NCBI GenBank assembly: GCA_934426825.1
Contig: CAKRYI010000001.1
Span: 62,001-126,000 of the forward strand
Length of the DNA: 64,000 bases
Direction of reading: 5' to 3'
From: an uncultured Acetatifactor sp.
GTDB lineage: Bacteria; Bacillota; Clostridia; Lachnospirales; Lachnospiraceae
Numbering within the stretch: the stretch's first letter is position 1; each line of letters begins with the position of its first letter. The translations under genes were made by a program, and so were the position numbers. The notes beneath the pieces were generated by a model. That model did no database searches. It saw only the letters and a list, made by a program, of their open reading frames with translations, and had not been told where the DNA came from. Shown here piece after piece: positions 33,067 to 41,975 of this stretch.

Positions 33067-34446
33067 TTGGAAAGATTGGAAAGTTTACTGGAGAGAGCGG
33101 ATAATCTGGTGTGGGGACCGTGGCTGCTGGTTTTGCTCCTTGGTACGGGCTGTTATCTGATGGTACGGCTCCGGTTTTTGCCTTTAAAAAATCTCAGGTT
33201 TGCGCTGGGCTGTGCCTTTGGGATGGGGCAGAGAGGAAAGGAAAAGGGGGAGGGCAGTGGTATCTCTTCGTTTTCGTCCCTTACAACAGAGCTGGCAGCC
33301 ACCATCGGTACGGGAAATATCGTGGGGGTGGCAACCGCTATGGTGCTTGGGGGACCGGGAGCGCTTTTCTGGATGATGGTGTCCAGTTTGGCAGGCATGG
33401 CGACAAAACTGGTGGAGAGCACCCTGTCGGTAAAGTACCGCACGCAAAATGACCGCGGGGAACCGGTGGGAGGCCCCATGTATACCATACAGAATGGTTT
33501 CGCCAATAAGCGGCTGGGGAAAATACTTAGCGGCATGTTCGCTGCCTTTGCGGTGATGGCTTCCTTTGGCATGGGGAATATGACACAGTCTAATTCCATT
33601 GCGGAGGCATTACAGGTGAGTTTTCGGATTCCAAGGGCACAGACGGGACTGGTGGTGACGATTGTCACTATTTTGGTGGTGCTTGGCGGGATAGGAACCA
33701 TTGGGAAGGTGACGCAGGTGATGGTTCCTTTTATGGGAATCTTGTATCTGCTGGGAGCGGTGACAGTGATTGTCACGCACCTGAACAATCTCCCTGCGGG
33801 TATCGGAACGATTGTTCTTATGGCATTTCGTCCAAACGCTGTGGCAGGAGGACTTTTCGGTTATATGACGGTGTCGGGGCGAGAGGCGCTTCGCTGGGGC
33901 GTTTCCAGAGGAGTGTTTTCTAACGAGGCGGGGCTGGGCGCTGCGGGTATCAGTGCGGCTGCGGCAGACACAAAAGATTATGTGAAACAGGGGTATGTCA
34001 GTATGACGGGGGTTTTTCTCGACACCATAGTGATATGCCTGATTACAGGCCTTGCGCTTGCCTGTTCCGGTGTGGTGGGCAGTTCGGATGCAAATGGGGA
34101 ACTGCTTACGGGAACGTCCCTTACCATTGCGTCGTTTGAAACCACCTTTGGGAGAATGGGGGCGGCGTTTATCAGTGTCTGCATTACACTCTTTGCCTTT
34201 GCAACGATTGTAGGATGGGCATATCAGGGCGAAAAAGCATTTGAATTTCTGGTAAAAAAATCGGCATATTGTGTGTATTACCGCATTTTCTATGCGCTCA
34301 TTGCCTTTGTGGGGGGAGTGTGTTCTTTGGAGGTCATCTGGGATTTCTCGGATATTTGCAACGGTCTCATGGCAGTGCCCAATCTGATTTGTGTGCTGGC
34401 GCTGTCCAAAGAGGCGGTGCGGGACATTCGTGTGTATCGAAAATGA
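33067..34446 (+). CDS. Sodium:alanine (glycine) symporter, AGCS family
   Basis: A 459-residue inner-membrane transporter of the AlsT/DagA type that brings in alanine or glycine with sodium. About ten membrane segments are present. Family marks are ATIGTGNIVGVATAMVLGGPGA, KLVESTLSVKYRT, GGPMYTIQNG, and GVSRGVFSNEAGLGAA. The TTG start at 33067 has GGAGA about 10 nt upstream. The gene stands alone between the scar region and the convergent AraC regulator, with no terminator seen in the 97-nt gap. Confidence 0.92.
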   Translation: MERLESLLERADNLVWGPWLLVLLLGTGCYLMVRLRFLPLKNLRFALGCAFGMGQRGKEKGEGSGISSFSSLTTELAATIGTGNIVGVATAMVLGGPGALFWMMVSSLAGMATKLVESTLSVKYRTQNDRGEPVGGPMYTIQNGFANKRLGKILSGMFAAFAVMASFGMGNMTQSNSIAEALQVSFRIPRAQTGLVVTIVTILVVLGGIGTIGKVTQVMVPFMGILYLLGAVTVIVTHLNNLPAGIGTIVLMAFRPNAVAGGLFGYMTVSGREALRWGVSRGVFSNEAGLGAAGISAAAADTKDYVKQGYVSMTGVFLDTIVICLITGLALACSGVVGSSDANGELLTGTSLTIASFETTFGRMGAAFISVCITLFAFATIVGWAYQGEKAFEFLVKKSAYCVYYRIFYALIAFVGGVCSLEVIWDFSDICNGLMAVPNLICVLALSKEAVRDIRVYRK

Positions 34447-34543
34447 GTCAGAGTTCGTTGCCATGATTGTAGCGTGGCATTGAAAGCTGCCATGAGATGC
34501 AGTACGATATAATTGGACTGAGCCATGAGGAGAACTTGTATAA

Positions 34544-35488
34544 TCAGGCGCGCACTGCCGTAACGTCCGGCCGCATTTCCGTCAACTGTTTCTGGTACTG
34601 CTTGGGCGAAACATGCTTGTATTTCCGGAACCATTTGATAAAGTAACTGGTGGTGCTGTACCCGACGTCCACGGCAATTTCCGTAACGGACAGGGAGGAG
34701 GTCAGTAACAGCTTTTCGGCTTCTCCGATGCGGATATAGTTGAGGTAGTCACTGAACTGCATTTTCATCAGGCGGTTAAAATTGCGGGAAAAGTAGCTGT
34801 AACTCATGTGGCACAGGTCTGCCATCTGTGTGGCGGTAATGGATTTCTCGTAATTCTGCATAATATAGGTCAGGGCGGGAGCAAGCTGTGACTGCAGCTT
34901 TTCATCTGCCTGACTGATAAGCGGCGTGGCGTTCTCGTTGGCGTTCCAGTAGCGCAGTATCCACAAAAAAATACTTCCTATATTATTTTTAACGGCAAGC
35001 TCGTAGCCGTATTTTCGGTTTTCCTGTTCTTCCATAATATTCCGCATCCAGAAAGGAACGCGGGAATTAGCAAGATATTCGGATTTGATTACCTTGTCAT
35101 AGCCGGTTTTTTCCGTAATGAACGGAAGCAGGTACTTAAATTCAAAGTGGCTCTGGGACATGCCGTTGTATATAAGGTCGGGGAGAAAACGAACTACAAT
35201 ATAGCTGCCGCCGTCTTTGTCCAAAGCGGTAATCTGATGCACTTCCTTGGAGCCTATCAGCACAAAATCTCCCTTGCTGAAAATCTGATAATTTCCGTTC
35301 AAATAGAGTTGGAACGTGCCGGAAAGGGTGTAGAGCATTTCAATATAGTAATGATAATGGGCGGGATATACCTCGCCGGAACAGGTTGCCGTCTGCACAT
35401 GGCACAGGTACTGGCAGGCGGTGCCGTCGATATATTCATTTTTTTCTTCCTGACAGTCTGCAGAAAAGTTTTGGGAATAGCTGTCCAT
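34544..35488 (-). CDS. AraC-family transcriptional regulator
   Basis: A 314-residue regulator with an N-terminal cupin-like sugar-sensing domain (about 25-170, with PAHYHYYIEMLYTLSG) and a C-terminal pair of helix-turn-helix motifs (about 205-305; TATQMADLCHMSYSYFSRNF and SVTEIAVDVGYSTTSYFIKW). It is divergent from the GH3 glycosidase gene and probably controls it in response to a plant-derived sugar. The start at 35488 has AAAGGAG just upstream; the frame could extend to 35533 but without a ribosome site. Confidence 0.88.
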   Translation of the reverse strand: MDSYSQNFSADCQEEKNEYIDGTACQYLCHVQTATCSGEVYPAHYHYYIEMLYTLSGTFQLYLNGNYQIFSKGDFVLIGSKEVHQITALDKDGGSYIVVRFLPDLIYNGMSQSHFEFKYLLPFITEKTGYDKVIKSEYLANSRVPFWMRNIMEEQENRKYGYELAVKNNIGSIFLWILRYWNANENATPLISQADEKLQSQLAPALTYIMQNYEKSITATQMADLCHMSYSYFSRNFNRLMKMQFSDYLNYIRIGEAEKLLLTSSLSVTEIAVDVGYSTTSYFIKWFRKYKHVSPKQYQKQLTEMRPDVTAVRA

Positions 35489-35558
35489 GTTTTCGTTTTC
35501 TCCTTTCGACCGTTCAAATACAGGTAATGACAAAATTTTAGTATTTTTTGATAGAAAA

Positions 35559-35567
35559 ATTATAGCA
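35559..35567 (-). promoter_or_regulatory. Extended -10 promoter for the AraC regulator
   Basis: On the minus strand TGCTATAAT (extended -10 TGN plus a perfect TATAAT) lies 71 bp before the regulator ATG. No clear -35 is present. The GH3 gene on the other strand has only a weak TACAAT (35586-35591), as expected if it needs an activator. Confidence 0.45.
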
Positions 35568-35644
35568 TGAACAGAGATAAAAGGCTACAATAAATCTAAC
35601 AGAAAAAGATAGTTACCGGAATATTTATTCAGGAGGAAATCAAT

Positions 35645-38449
35645 ATGGGAAAAAGCACATTCGGAATACCCTTGGAGGGATTTGGAACAGCCTGCAGAAA
35701 TGCGGGGGCAGAGGGCGCGGTTCTGCTCAAAAATGACGGAGATATGCTCCCTTTAAAAAAAGATGAAACGGTATCGGTGTTTGGAAGATGTCTGATAGAA
35801 ACCTATCGCAGCGGAACCGGTTCCGGCGGAGCGGTAAATGTTCCCTACAGCATTTCTCTTTTGGAAGGATTAAGAAAAAATATCGGAATCCGTCTGAACG
35901 AGGAACTGGTTGCTGTTTATGAAAACTGGCTGAAAGAAAATCCCTTTGATAACGGTGGCGGCGGCTGGGCAGCAGAGCCGTGGCACCAGAAGGAAATGCC
36001 TCTCACGGACGAAATTGTGAAAACGGCAAGAGAAAAATCCGAGAAAGCCGTTTTTATCATTGGACGAACTGCCGGAGAGGATAAGGATTACGAAAATGCA
36101 GAGGGCAGTTTCCTTCTGACGGCACAGGAAAAGGATAATTTAAAAATACTGACCGCTTACTTTGAACAGGTGGCGGTGTTACTTAACGTGTCCAACATTA
36201 TTGACATGAGCTGGCTTGAGGATTCGGTATATCAGAATCATATCAAGGCGGTTCTTTACACCTGGCAGGGAGGCATGGAAGGCGGCAATGCGGTAGCGGA
36301 TGTGTTGTCCGGTCAGAAATCCCCCAGCGGAAAACTGTCGGATACCATTGCCTATAAGTTGTCGGATTATCCGGCTCATGAGAATTTCGGAAGTGAGACA
36401 CAGAATATTTATGCGGAGGATATTTACGTCGGCTACCGCTATTTTGAAACCTTCTGCCCGGAAAAGGTGCAGTTTCCTTTCGGCTTTGGTCTTTCCTACG
36501 CACAGTTTGCCATCGAAATTACGGATGCTAAGGTGAACGGAAACGGCGCAGAGGCAATCGTGGAGATTGGCGCAAATATCACCAACACGGGAAAACACTC
36601 CGGAAAAGAGGTTGTGCAGGTTTATGTGGAGGCACCGCAGGGAGAACTCGGCAAGCCGGCAAGAGAGCTGTGCGCCTTTGCAAAGACCAGAGAACTGCTG
36701 CCGCAGGAGAGTGAAAGCATTGTGTTCTATATTCCGGTGAAACGGCTTGCGTCCTATGATGACAGCGGAAAGACGGGACATAAATCCTGCTATGTACTGG
36801 AAGCGGGAGAGTACCGTTTCCATGTGGGAAACAGTGTCCGCAATACGGTAGTGGCGGATGTAAACGGCGAGGGAGCACTCAGAATCGGGAAAACGGTTGT
36901 TACCGAGGAATTACAGGAAGCGCTTGCACCGGTGCAAGGGTTTGAACGTCTGAAACCGGGAATGAAACTGGAAAACGGAACTTACGAAAGACAGGAGGAG
37001 GCAGTTCCTTTATCCACTGTGGATATGCGTACGAGAATTGAGGCACATCTGCCCAAGGCAATCGAGCAGACCGGCGATAAGGGAATCCGTTTGCAAGATG
37101 TGGCTGCTGGAAAGGAAAGTCTGGAGGCATTTATTGCACAGCTTAATAACCGCGAACTTGCCATGCTGGTGAGGGGAGAGGGCATGAGCAGCCCTTGGGT
37201 AACTCCCGGTACGGCGTCTGCTTTCGGTGGACTCGGAGACGCACTGCACAAGTACGGAATCCCCATTGCATGTGCAGCGGACGGTCCTTCCGGAATCCGT
37301 ATGGAGAGCGGACTGAAAGCAACCCAGCTTCCTATCGGAACACTGCTTGCATGTTCCTTTAATGTTCCGATGATGGAAGAGTTATATACTATGGAAGGTC
37401 AGGAGTTATTGTCAAATGAAGTGGACACACTGCTCGGCCCCGGCATTAACATTCACCGTTATCCTTTGAACGGCAGAAATTTCGAGTATTACAGTGAGGA
37501 TCCGTACCTGACCGGAAAAATGGCTGCGGCTGCTGCCGGTGGTATTGCCAAGAGCGGTTCTGCAGCAACCATCAAGCATTTTGCCGCAAACAGTCAGGAG
37601 AAGTCCCGCTTTAAGGTGGATGCGGTAGTTTCCGAGAGGGCAATGCGTGAGATTTACTTAAAGGCATTTGAGATGGCGGTGCGCGAAGGCGGCGCAACCT
37701 CTGTCATGACCTCCTACAATCCCATCAACGGACACTGGGCGGCGTCCAACTATGACTTAAACACCACGATTTTGCGCGGTGAGTGGGGATACCGCGGCAT
37801 GGTGATGACCGACTGGTGGGCAAGCATGAATGATGTAGTGGAAGGCGGAGAGGAAAGCAGACAGCTTACCTCTGCCATGGTTCGTGCCCAGAATGATTTG
37901 TATATGGTGGTAAATAACAACGGTGCGGAAATCAATGCCATGGGTGATGATACGGAAGAGGCGCTGGCAAACGGAAAGCTGACGGTCGGAGAGGTTCAGC
38001 GCTGTGCCATGAATATTTGCAGATTCCTGTTGAATGCTCCTGTAATGAAACGTCCATTGAAACCGCTCAATGATGTGCGCAACATACAGCCGTTAGCAGA
38101 GAATGCGATACCGGAAAATGCAGTGGAAACCGTTTATCTTGCGCAGACAGACCGTTTCACACCGAAGATGGGAGAGACGTGCCGGATTCAGGTGGAAAAG
38201 GACGGAGAGTATGATTTGGTTATCTGCCTGTCCTCCGCAGCGTCCTATCTGGCACAGGCGACTGCAAATCTTTGCATGAACGGAGAAGTGCTTGCGGTCA
38301 TCCAGACCGGTGAGACACGCGGTTTGTGGATGACCCAGAAGCTGATGCGTCTTTCTTTAAAGAAGGGAACTTATACCTTCCAGAGCAATGAGGTGAAGCC
38401 GCCGATTGAAATCAGATGGATTCGTATCTCAGCAGTTGAAAATGTATAG
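35645..38449 (+). CDS. Glycoside hydrolase family 3 beta-glycosidase with inverted domain order
   Basis: A 934-residue enzyme predicted to be cytoplasmic (no signal peptide). The usual C-terminal GH3 domain comes first (from about 15, AGAEGAVLLKNDGDMLPL), then a fibronectin-III-like domain (about 300-400), and the catalytic barrel last (about 480-800). The nucleophile is D723 in VMTDWWAS. GH3 enzymes of this inverted order are known from Butyrivibrio and Ruminococcus and hydrolyse beta-glucosides. The substrate here is not determined. A GGAGG-type site precedes the ATG. The AraC regulator upstream is the likely control. Its 3' end overlaps helD on the other strand by 21 bp. Confidence 0.92.
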   Translation: MGKSTFGIPLEGFGTACRNAGAEGAVLLKNDGDMLPLKKDETVSVFGRCLIETYRSGTGSGGAVNVPYSISLLEGLRKNIGIRLNEELVAVYENWLKENPFDNGGGGWAAEPWHQKEMPLTDEIVKTAREKSEKAVFIIGRTAGEDKDYENAEGSFLLTAQEKDNLKILTAYFEQVAVLLNVSNIIDMSWLEDSVYQNHIKAVLYTWQGGMEGGNAVADVLSGQKSPSGKLSDTIAYKLSDYPAHENFGSETQNIYAEDIYVGYRYFETFCPEKVQFPFGFGLSYAQFAIEITDAKVNGNGAEAIVEIGANITNTGKHSGKEVVQVYVEAPQGELGKPARELCAFAKTRELLPQESESIVFYIPVKRLASYDDSGKTGHKSCYVLEAGEYRFHVGNSVRNTVVADVNGEGALRIGKTVVTEELQEALAPVQGFERLKPGMKLENGTYERQEEAVPLSTVDMRTRIEAHLPKAIEQTGDKGIRLQDVAAGKESLEAFIAQLNNRELAMLVRGEGMSSPWVTPGTASAFGGLGDALHKYGIPIACAADGPSGIRMESGLKATQLPIGTLLACSFNVPMMEELYTMEGQELLSNEVDTLLGPGINIHRYPLNGRNFEYYSEDPYLTGKMAAAAAGGIAKSGSAATIKHFAANSQEKSRFKVDAVVSERAMREIYLKAFEMAVREGGATSVMTSYNPINGHWAASNYDLNTTILRGEWGYRGMVMTDWWASMNDVVEGGEESRQLTSAMVRAQNDLYMVVNNNGAEINAMGDDTEEALANGKLTVGEVQRCAMNICRFLLNAPVMKRPLKPLNDVRNIQPLAENAIPENAVETVYLAQTDRFTPKMGETCRIQVEKDGEYDLVICLSSAASYLAQATANLCMNGEVLAVIQTGETRGLWMTQKLMRLSLKKGTYTFQSNEVKPPIEIRWIRISAVENV

Positions 38450-40489
38450 CTCATGTAATGCTCTGGTAGAGGCAACATACAAAAGTTTGGCAGTGTCGGG
38501 ACGTTTGATATTCTGCTGAATCCGTGGATTCCAGAGAACTACCGTGTCAAACTCCAGACCTTTTACCAGACGTATGGGGAGAATCATAACTCCCGCAGAA
38601 TAATTGGAGGCTTCGCCGTCCGCAAGAGTCACTCGGTTTTCCAAGAGACTGCGGCAGGCGGTAGCCTCCTTTTCGCTCATACAGATAATGGCGGTGGTGG
38701 AATAACCTTTTTCTGCGATGGCAGGCAGGAGGGTTTCTAAGCGGTCAGCCATTTCGTCCTCACTCCAGAAATTTTCTTCTGCAACGGGCTGTCCGTGCCG
38801 GATAACCGGGGTAATCCTGTAGCGCCCAAAGGAAGCGGCGTCCAGAATTTTTCCGGCAAATTCGGAAATTTCAATGGTATTACGGTAGCTTTTCTGCAGG
38901 AGAAGGAATTTATCCTTAGGTCCGGTGAGAAGGAAACGGTTTAGTTCATACCAGTCATTGATTCCGGTGTCGTAGTTAATATTCTGGGAAACGTCCCCCA
39001 TAATGGTAAAGTATGCGGCGGGGAGAAGCGTCCGCAGTGTGTAAAACACGCTCAGTCCGAAGTCTTGTGCCTCATCTAAAAACAGCAGTCCGAATTCTTC
39101 GTTCGGCTGTTTCTGGGTGACACGATAGTGAATGAGTGAAAGTGCCGCAATGTCATAGAGGTCATACTGTCCGCAGGAGCAGGAGGCAAGATGGCGGTGG
39201 AGTGCATCTGCCTGTTCGTCGGGCAGGGTAGAGGCTGTCTGATTTGTCCACCCTTCTAAAAATTCCTGATACAGTGCGGTGACGGATACTTTGGGCATCC
39301 GGTTTTTGTAATGTCCGGCATAGTGTTTGAGCATTTTTGGGATTTCATCCCGGTCGCACCCGCTCATCAGAAAGCGGATTCTTGTTTTCACCCGCTCGTC
39401 CAAGGTGTTAAGCATTCTGGCGATACTGAATTCCGGGTGTTCCCGTAATAGTGTCATGTTGTTGGCGGCGGACAGGATCGTGCCGATTCGTTTGTCCGAC
39501 AGCACGGAGCAGTCCACAATTTCTTCCCGCTTTTTCATGAGAAACCATTCCAAATGCTTCATAAAAGGAAATGAACAGCGGTATTTTGCGGAAGCGTCGG
39601 GAGATATCACCTGTAAACTCTTTTTCCAGTCTTTTTCACAGAGGCGGATAAGCAGTTCGTCCATGCGCATGTGCTTGATATTTGGGACGTCTAACTCCGG
39701 CAGACCGCTTGTAATATAATTTAAGAGAAGGTCATTGCTTCCGATAATGCAAAATTCATTGGATTCAAAGCGTTCCTTGTAGTTATACAGAAGATAGGAA
39801 ATCCGGTGCATTGCCACGGTGGTTTTTCCGCTGCCGGCAACTCCCTGTACAATCAGGTTGGAAAAAGGGGATTCCCTGATAATGGCATTTTGTTCCTTCT
39901 GTATGGTGGCAATGATTTCCCCCAGCACAACGTCCTTGTTGCGGGAGAGATATTTCACCAGCAATTCATCGTTGGATGCCACATCGCTGTCATAATAACC
40001 GCGGAGTTCTCCGTCCGCGGCGTCGTAGGTGCGTTTTAACAGCAAATTCACGGGAATTGTTGTTTCGTCGGGCAGGCGGTACTCGCCGGGACCGATTTCG
40101 TTTTCGTAATAAACGGTGGAAATGGGGGCGCGCCAGTCGGCAATCACCACCTCCGTCCGGTTTTTGAAAATACCGTGCTTGCCGATATAGACCTGTTCGG
40201 TTTGCGGGGACTTTCCTTCTTTATAATCAATTCTGCCGAAATAAGGCTTTTCCAAAGCAGACTGATTTTTGCGTAACGATGCGGCAGCCTGTTCGGCAAG
40301 ACTGTTGACAGTCATCAGACGGTCGTAGAGTTCCTCATTCCCACTGTTGACCTCGCGGTGGAGAAGGACGGACTGTTCGTGCAATTCCTCATAACCGGAC
40401 TGATAGCGGAGGATATTTTTCTGAATGATAGCTTTACAATCCGCAAAATGCTTTTGTTCGATTTGCCATTCGGATTCTTTGTTGTTCAT
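38429..40489 (-). CDS. helD: HelD-type RNA polymerase-recycling ATPase (UvrD/Rep superfamily)
   Basis: A 686-residue SF1 helicase-like ATPase. The N-terminal coiled-coil arm (about 10-80) is followed by the first RecA-like domain with Walker A GVAGSGKTT (216-224). The second domain carries FLDEAQDFG (Walker B) and late motifs such as RLVKGLEFDTVVLW and LLYVASTRALHELYIF. HelD binds RNA polymerase and frees it from stalled complexes. The gene could also be read as a UvrD-like DNA helicase, but the N-terminal arm favours HelD. It converges with the GH3 gene, overlapping it by 21 bp. Confidence 0.82.
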   Translation of the reverse strand: MNNKESEWQIEQKHFADCKAIIQKNILRYQSGYEELHEQSVLLHREVNSGNEELYDRLMTVNSLAEQAAASLRKNQSALEKPYFGRIDYKEGKSPQTEQVYIGKHGIFKNRTEVVIADWRAPISTVYYENEIGPGEYRLPDETTIPVNLLLKRTYDAADGELRGYYDSDVASNDELLVKYLSRNKDVVLGEIIATIQKEQNAIIRESPFSNLIVQGVAGSGKTTVAMHRISYLLYNYKERFESNEFCIIGSNDLLLNYITSGLPELDVPNIKHMRMDELLIRLCEKDWKKSLQVISPDASAKYRCSFPFMKHLEWFLMKKREEIVDCSVLSDKRIGTILSAANNMTLLREHPEFSIARMLNTLDERVKTRIRFLMSGCDRDEIPKMLKHYAGHYKNRMPKVSVTALYQEFLEGWTNQTASTLPDEQADALHRHLASCSCGQYDLYDIAALSLIHYRVTQKQPNEEFGLLFLDEAQDFGLSVFYTLRTLLPAAYFTIMGDVSQNINYDTGINDWYELNRFLLTGPKDKFLLLQKSYRNTIEISEFAGKILDAASFGRYRITPVIRHGQPVAEENFWSEDEMADRLETLLPAIAEKGYSTTAIICMSEKEATACRSLLENRVTLADGEASNYSAGVMILPIRLVKGLEFDTVVLWNPRIQQNIKRPDTAKLLYVASTRALHELYIFNC

Positions 40490-40596
40490 CTGATACCATA
40501 CCTTTCCTGCTTTCGGTGCTGCGCAGCGCTTGAAAGAAAATGTAAAACGGTCAAAACCGTTGTAATTAGAAGTATAACGGAAATAAAAAAATTTAC

Positions 40597-40625
40597 TAGA
40601 CTTTTCTTTTTCGATTTGGTATCAT
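40597..40625 (+). promoter_or_regulatory. Promoter for pepT
   Basis: -35 TAGACT (40597-40602), a 17-bp spacer and an extended -10 TGGTATCAT (TATCAT at 40620-40625). The start would be near 40632, 14 nt before a hairpin with a T-run. Confidence 0.45.
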
Positions 40626-40645
40626 GGAAACTGAAGTTTGGGTAG

Positions 40646-40676
40646 AAAAGGTTGTCGTGGAGACGATAACCTTTTT
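40646..40676 (+). terminator. Terminator-like hairpin in the pepT leader
   Basis: A 12-bp stem (40646-40657 with 40664-40675, one G-U pair), 6-nt loop, and a run of five T at 40672-40676, four of them within the stem. Since helD is divergent, no upstream plus-strand gene needs a terminator here. It could be an attenuator of pepT or the end of a short RNA. Confidence 0.5.
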
Positions 40677-40723
40677 ACGTTATAGAGATGGAAAGATATG
40701 AATTGAGAAAAGAGGTTTCGGGT

Positions 40724-41971
40724 ATGGCAATATCGAAGACCATAGATAAATTTTTACGATATGTGAAGGTGGATACCCAGTCTGACGAGGAATCGACAAC
40801 GACTCCCAGCACCATGAAGCAGCATGATTTAGCCCAAATGCTGACAGACGAGTTGGCGGCAATGGGGGCGGAGGAAATTACCTATGACAGGGAGCACTGT
40901 TATGTATATGCAACCATTCCGGCATCCGCCGGCTGTGAAAAGGCTCCGGTGATAGGGTTCATTTCCCATATGGATACCTCCCCCGCAGTGACGGACACCG
41001 GGGTAAAGCCGAGGATTGTGGAAAACTATGACGGGAAGGATATCCTGTTAAATGAAGCCGAACAGATTGTGATGCGGGTGGCAGATTTCCCGGAGTTATC
41101 CCGTTATAAAGGACAGGATTTGATTGTCACGGACGGAACTACGCTTTTGGGTGCGGATGACAAGGCGGGAATTGCCGAGATTATGGCTATGGCGGAGTAT
41201 TTTCTCACGCACCCGGAATGTGCCCATGGCAAAATCCGAATCGGATTTACTCCGGACGAGGAAATCGGGTGTGGCGCGGATTATTTTGATGTGGCGCTTT
41301 TCGGAGCGGACTATGCGTACACCGTGGACGGCGGTGCTTTGGGAGAATTGGAATATGAGAATTTCAATGCGGCGGGAGCGAAACTTTTGGTTCAGGGCCG
41401 CAGCGTACATCCGGGTTCCGCAAAGGGAAAGATGAAGAACGCCATTTTGATTGCGCAGGAGTTTCAGGGCATGCTTCCGGTGGAGCAGAATCCTATGTAC
41501 ACGGAAGGGTATGAGGGCTTTTTCCATTTGGACAGTATTAAAGGAGATGTTGAGTGTGTGAAAGCGGACTATATTATCCGCGACCACAACCGGGAGTTGT
41601 TTGAACAGAAAAAGAAACTGTTTTTGCAGTGTGCGGATTTCCTTAATCAGAAATACGGGGAGAACACCGTCACGGTGGATATGGAAGATTCCTACTATAA
41701 TATGAGGGAAGTGCTAGAACCGCATATGCACCTTGTGAAAAATGCGGCGGACGCCATGCGGGAGCTTGGAATCACCCCGGCTGTTTCTCCCATCCGCGGA
41801 GGAACGGACGGCGCACGGCTATCCTTTATGGAACTACCTTGTCCGAATCTGTGCACCGGCGGGGAAAACTACCACGGCAGATACGAGTATGCCTGTGTGC
41901 AGTCCATGGAGAAAACGACCGAAATTTTGATACGCATTGCAGAAAAATACAAAAACCGGATTGAGGATTAA
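40724..41971 (+). CDS. pepT: Peptidase T, tripeptide aminopeptidase
   Basis: A 415-residue zinc enzyme of the M20 family that removes the N-terminal residue of tripeptides. Metal and catalytic motifs are GFISHMDTSPAV, TLLGADDKAG, the catalytic Glu pair in TPDEEIGCGADYFD, and the late GRYEYACVQSMEK. ATG 40724 (MAISKTIDKFLRY) is chosen because AGAGG lies upstream and the family start fits. The frame from 40688 is unlikely. miaB follows 4 nt after the stop. Confidence 0.95.
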   Translation: MAISKTIDKFLRYVKVDTQSDEESTTTPSTMKQHDLAQMLTDELAAMGAEEITYDREHCYVYATIPASAGCEKAPVIGFISHMDTSPAVTDTGVKPRIVENYDGKDILLNEAEQIVMRVADFPELSRYKGQDLIVTDGTTLLGADDKAGIAEIMAMAEYFLTHPECAHGKIRIGFTPDEEIGCGADYFDVALFGADYAYTVDGGALGELEYENFNAAGAKLLVQGRSVHPGSAKGKMKNAILIAQEFQGMLPVEQNPMYTEGYEGFFHLDSIKGDVECVKADYIIRDHNRELFEQKKKLFLQCADFLNQKYGENTVTVDMEDSYYNMREVLEPHMHLVKNAADAMRELGITPAVSPIRGGTDGARLSFMELPCPNLCTGGENYHGRYEYACVQSMEKTTEILIRIAEKYKNRIED

Positions 41972-41975
41972 AGAC

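Noticed and set aside
40358..40645. 95-codon plus-strand frame antisense to the helD start and into the gap
   Set aside because: Mostly antisense to helD; its end crosses the pepT promoter. No ribosome site or domain.
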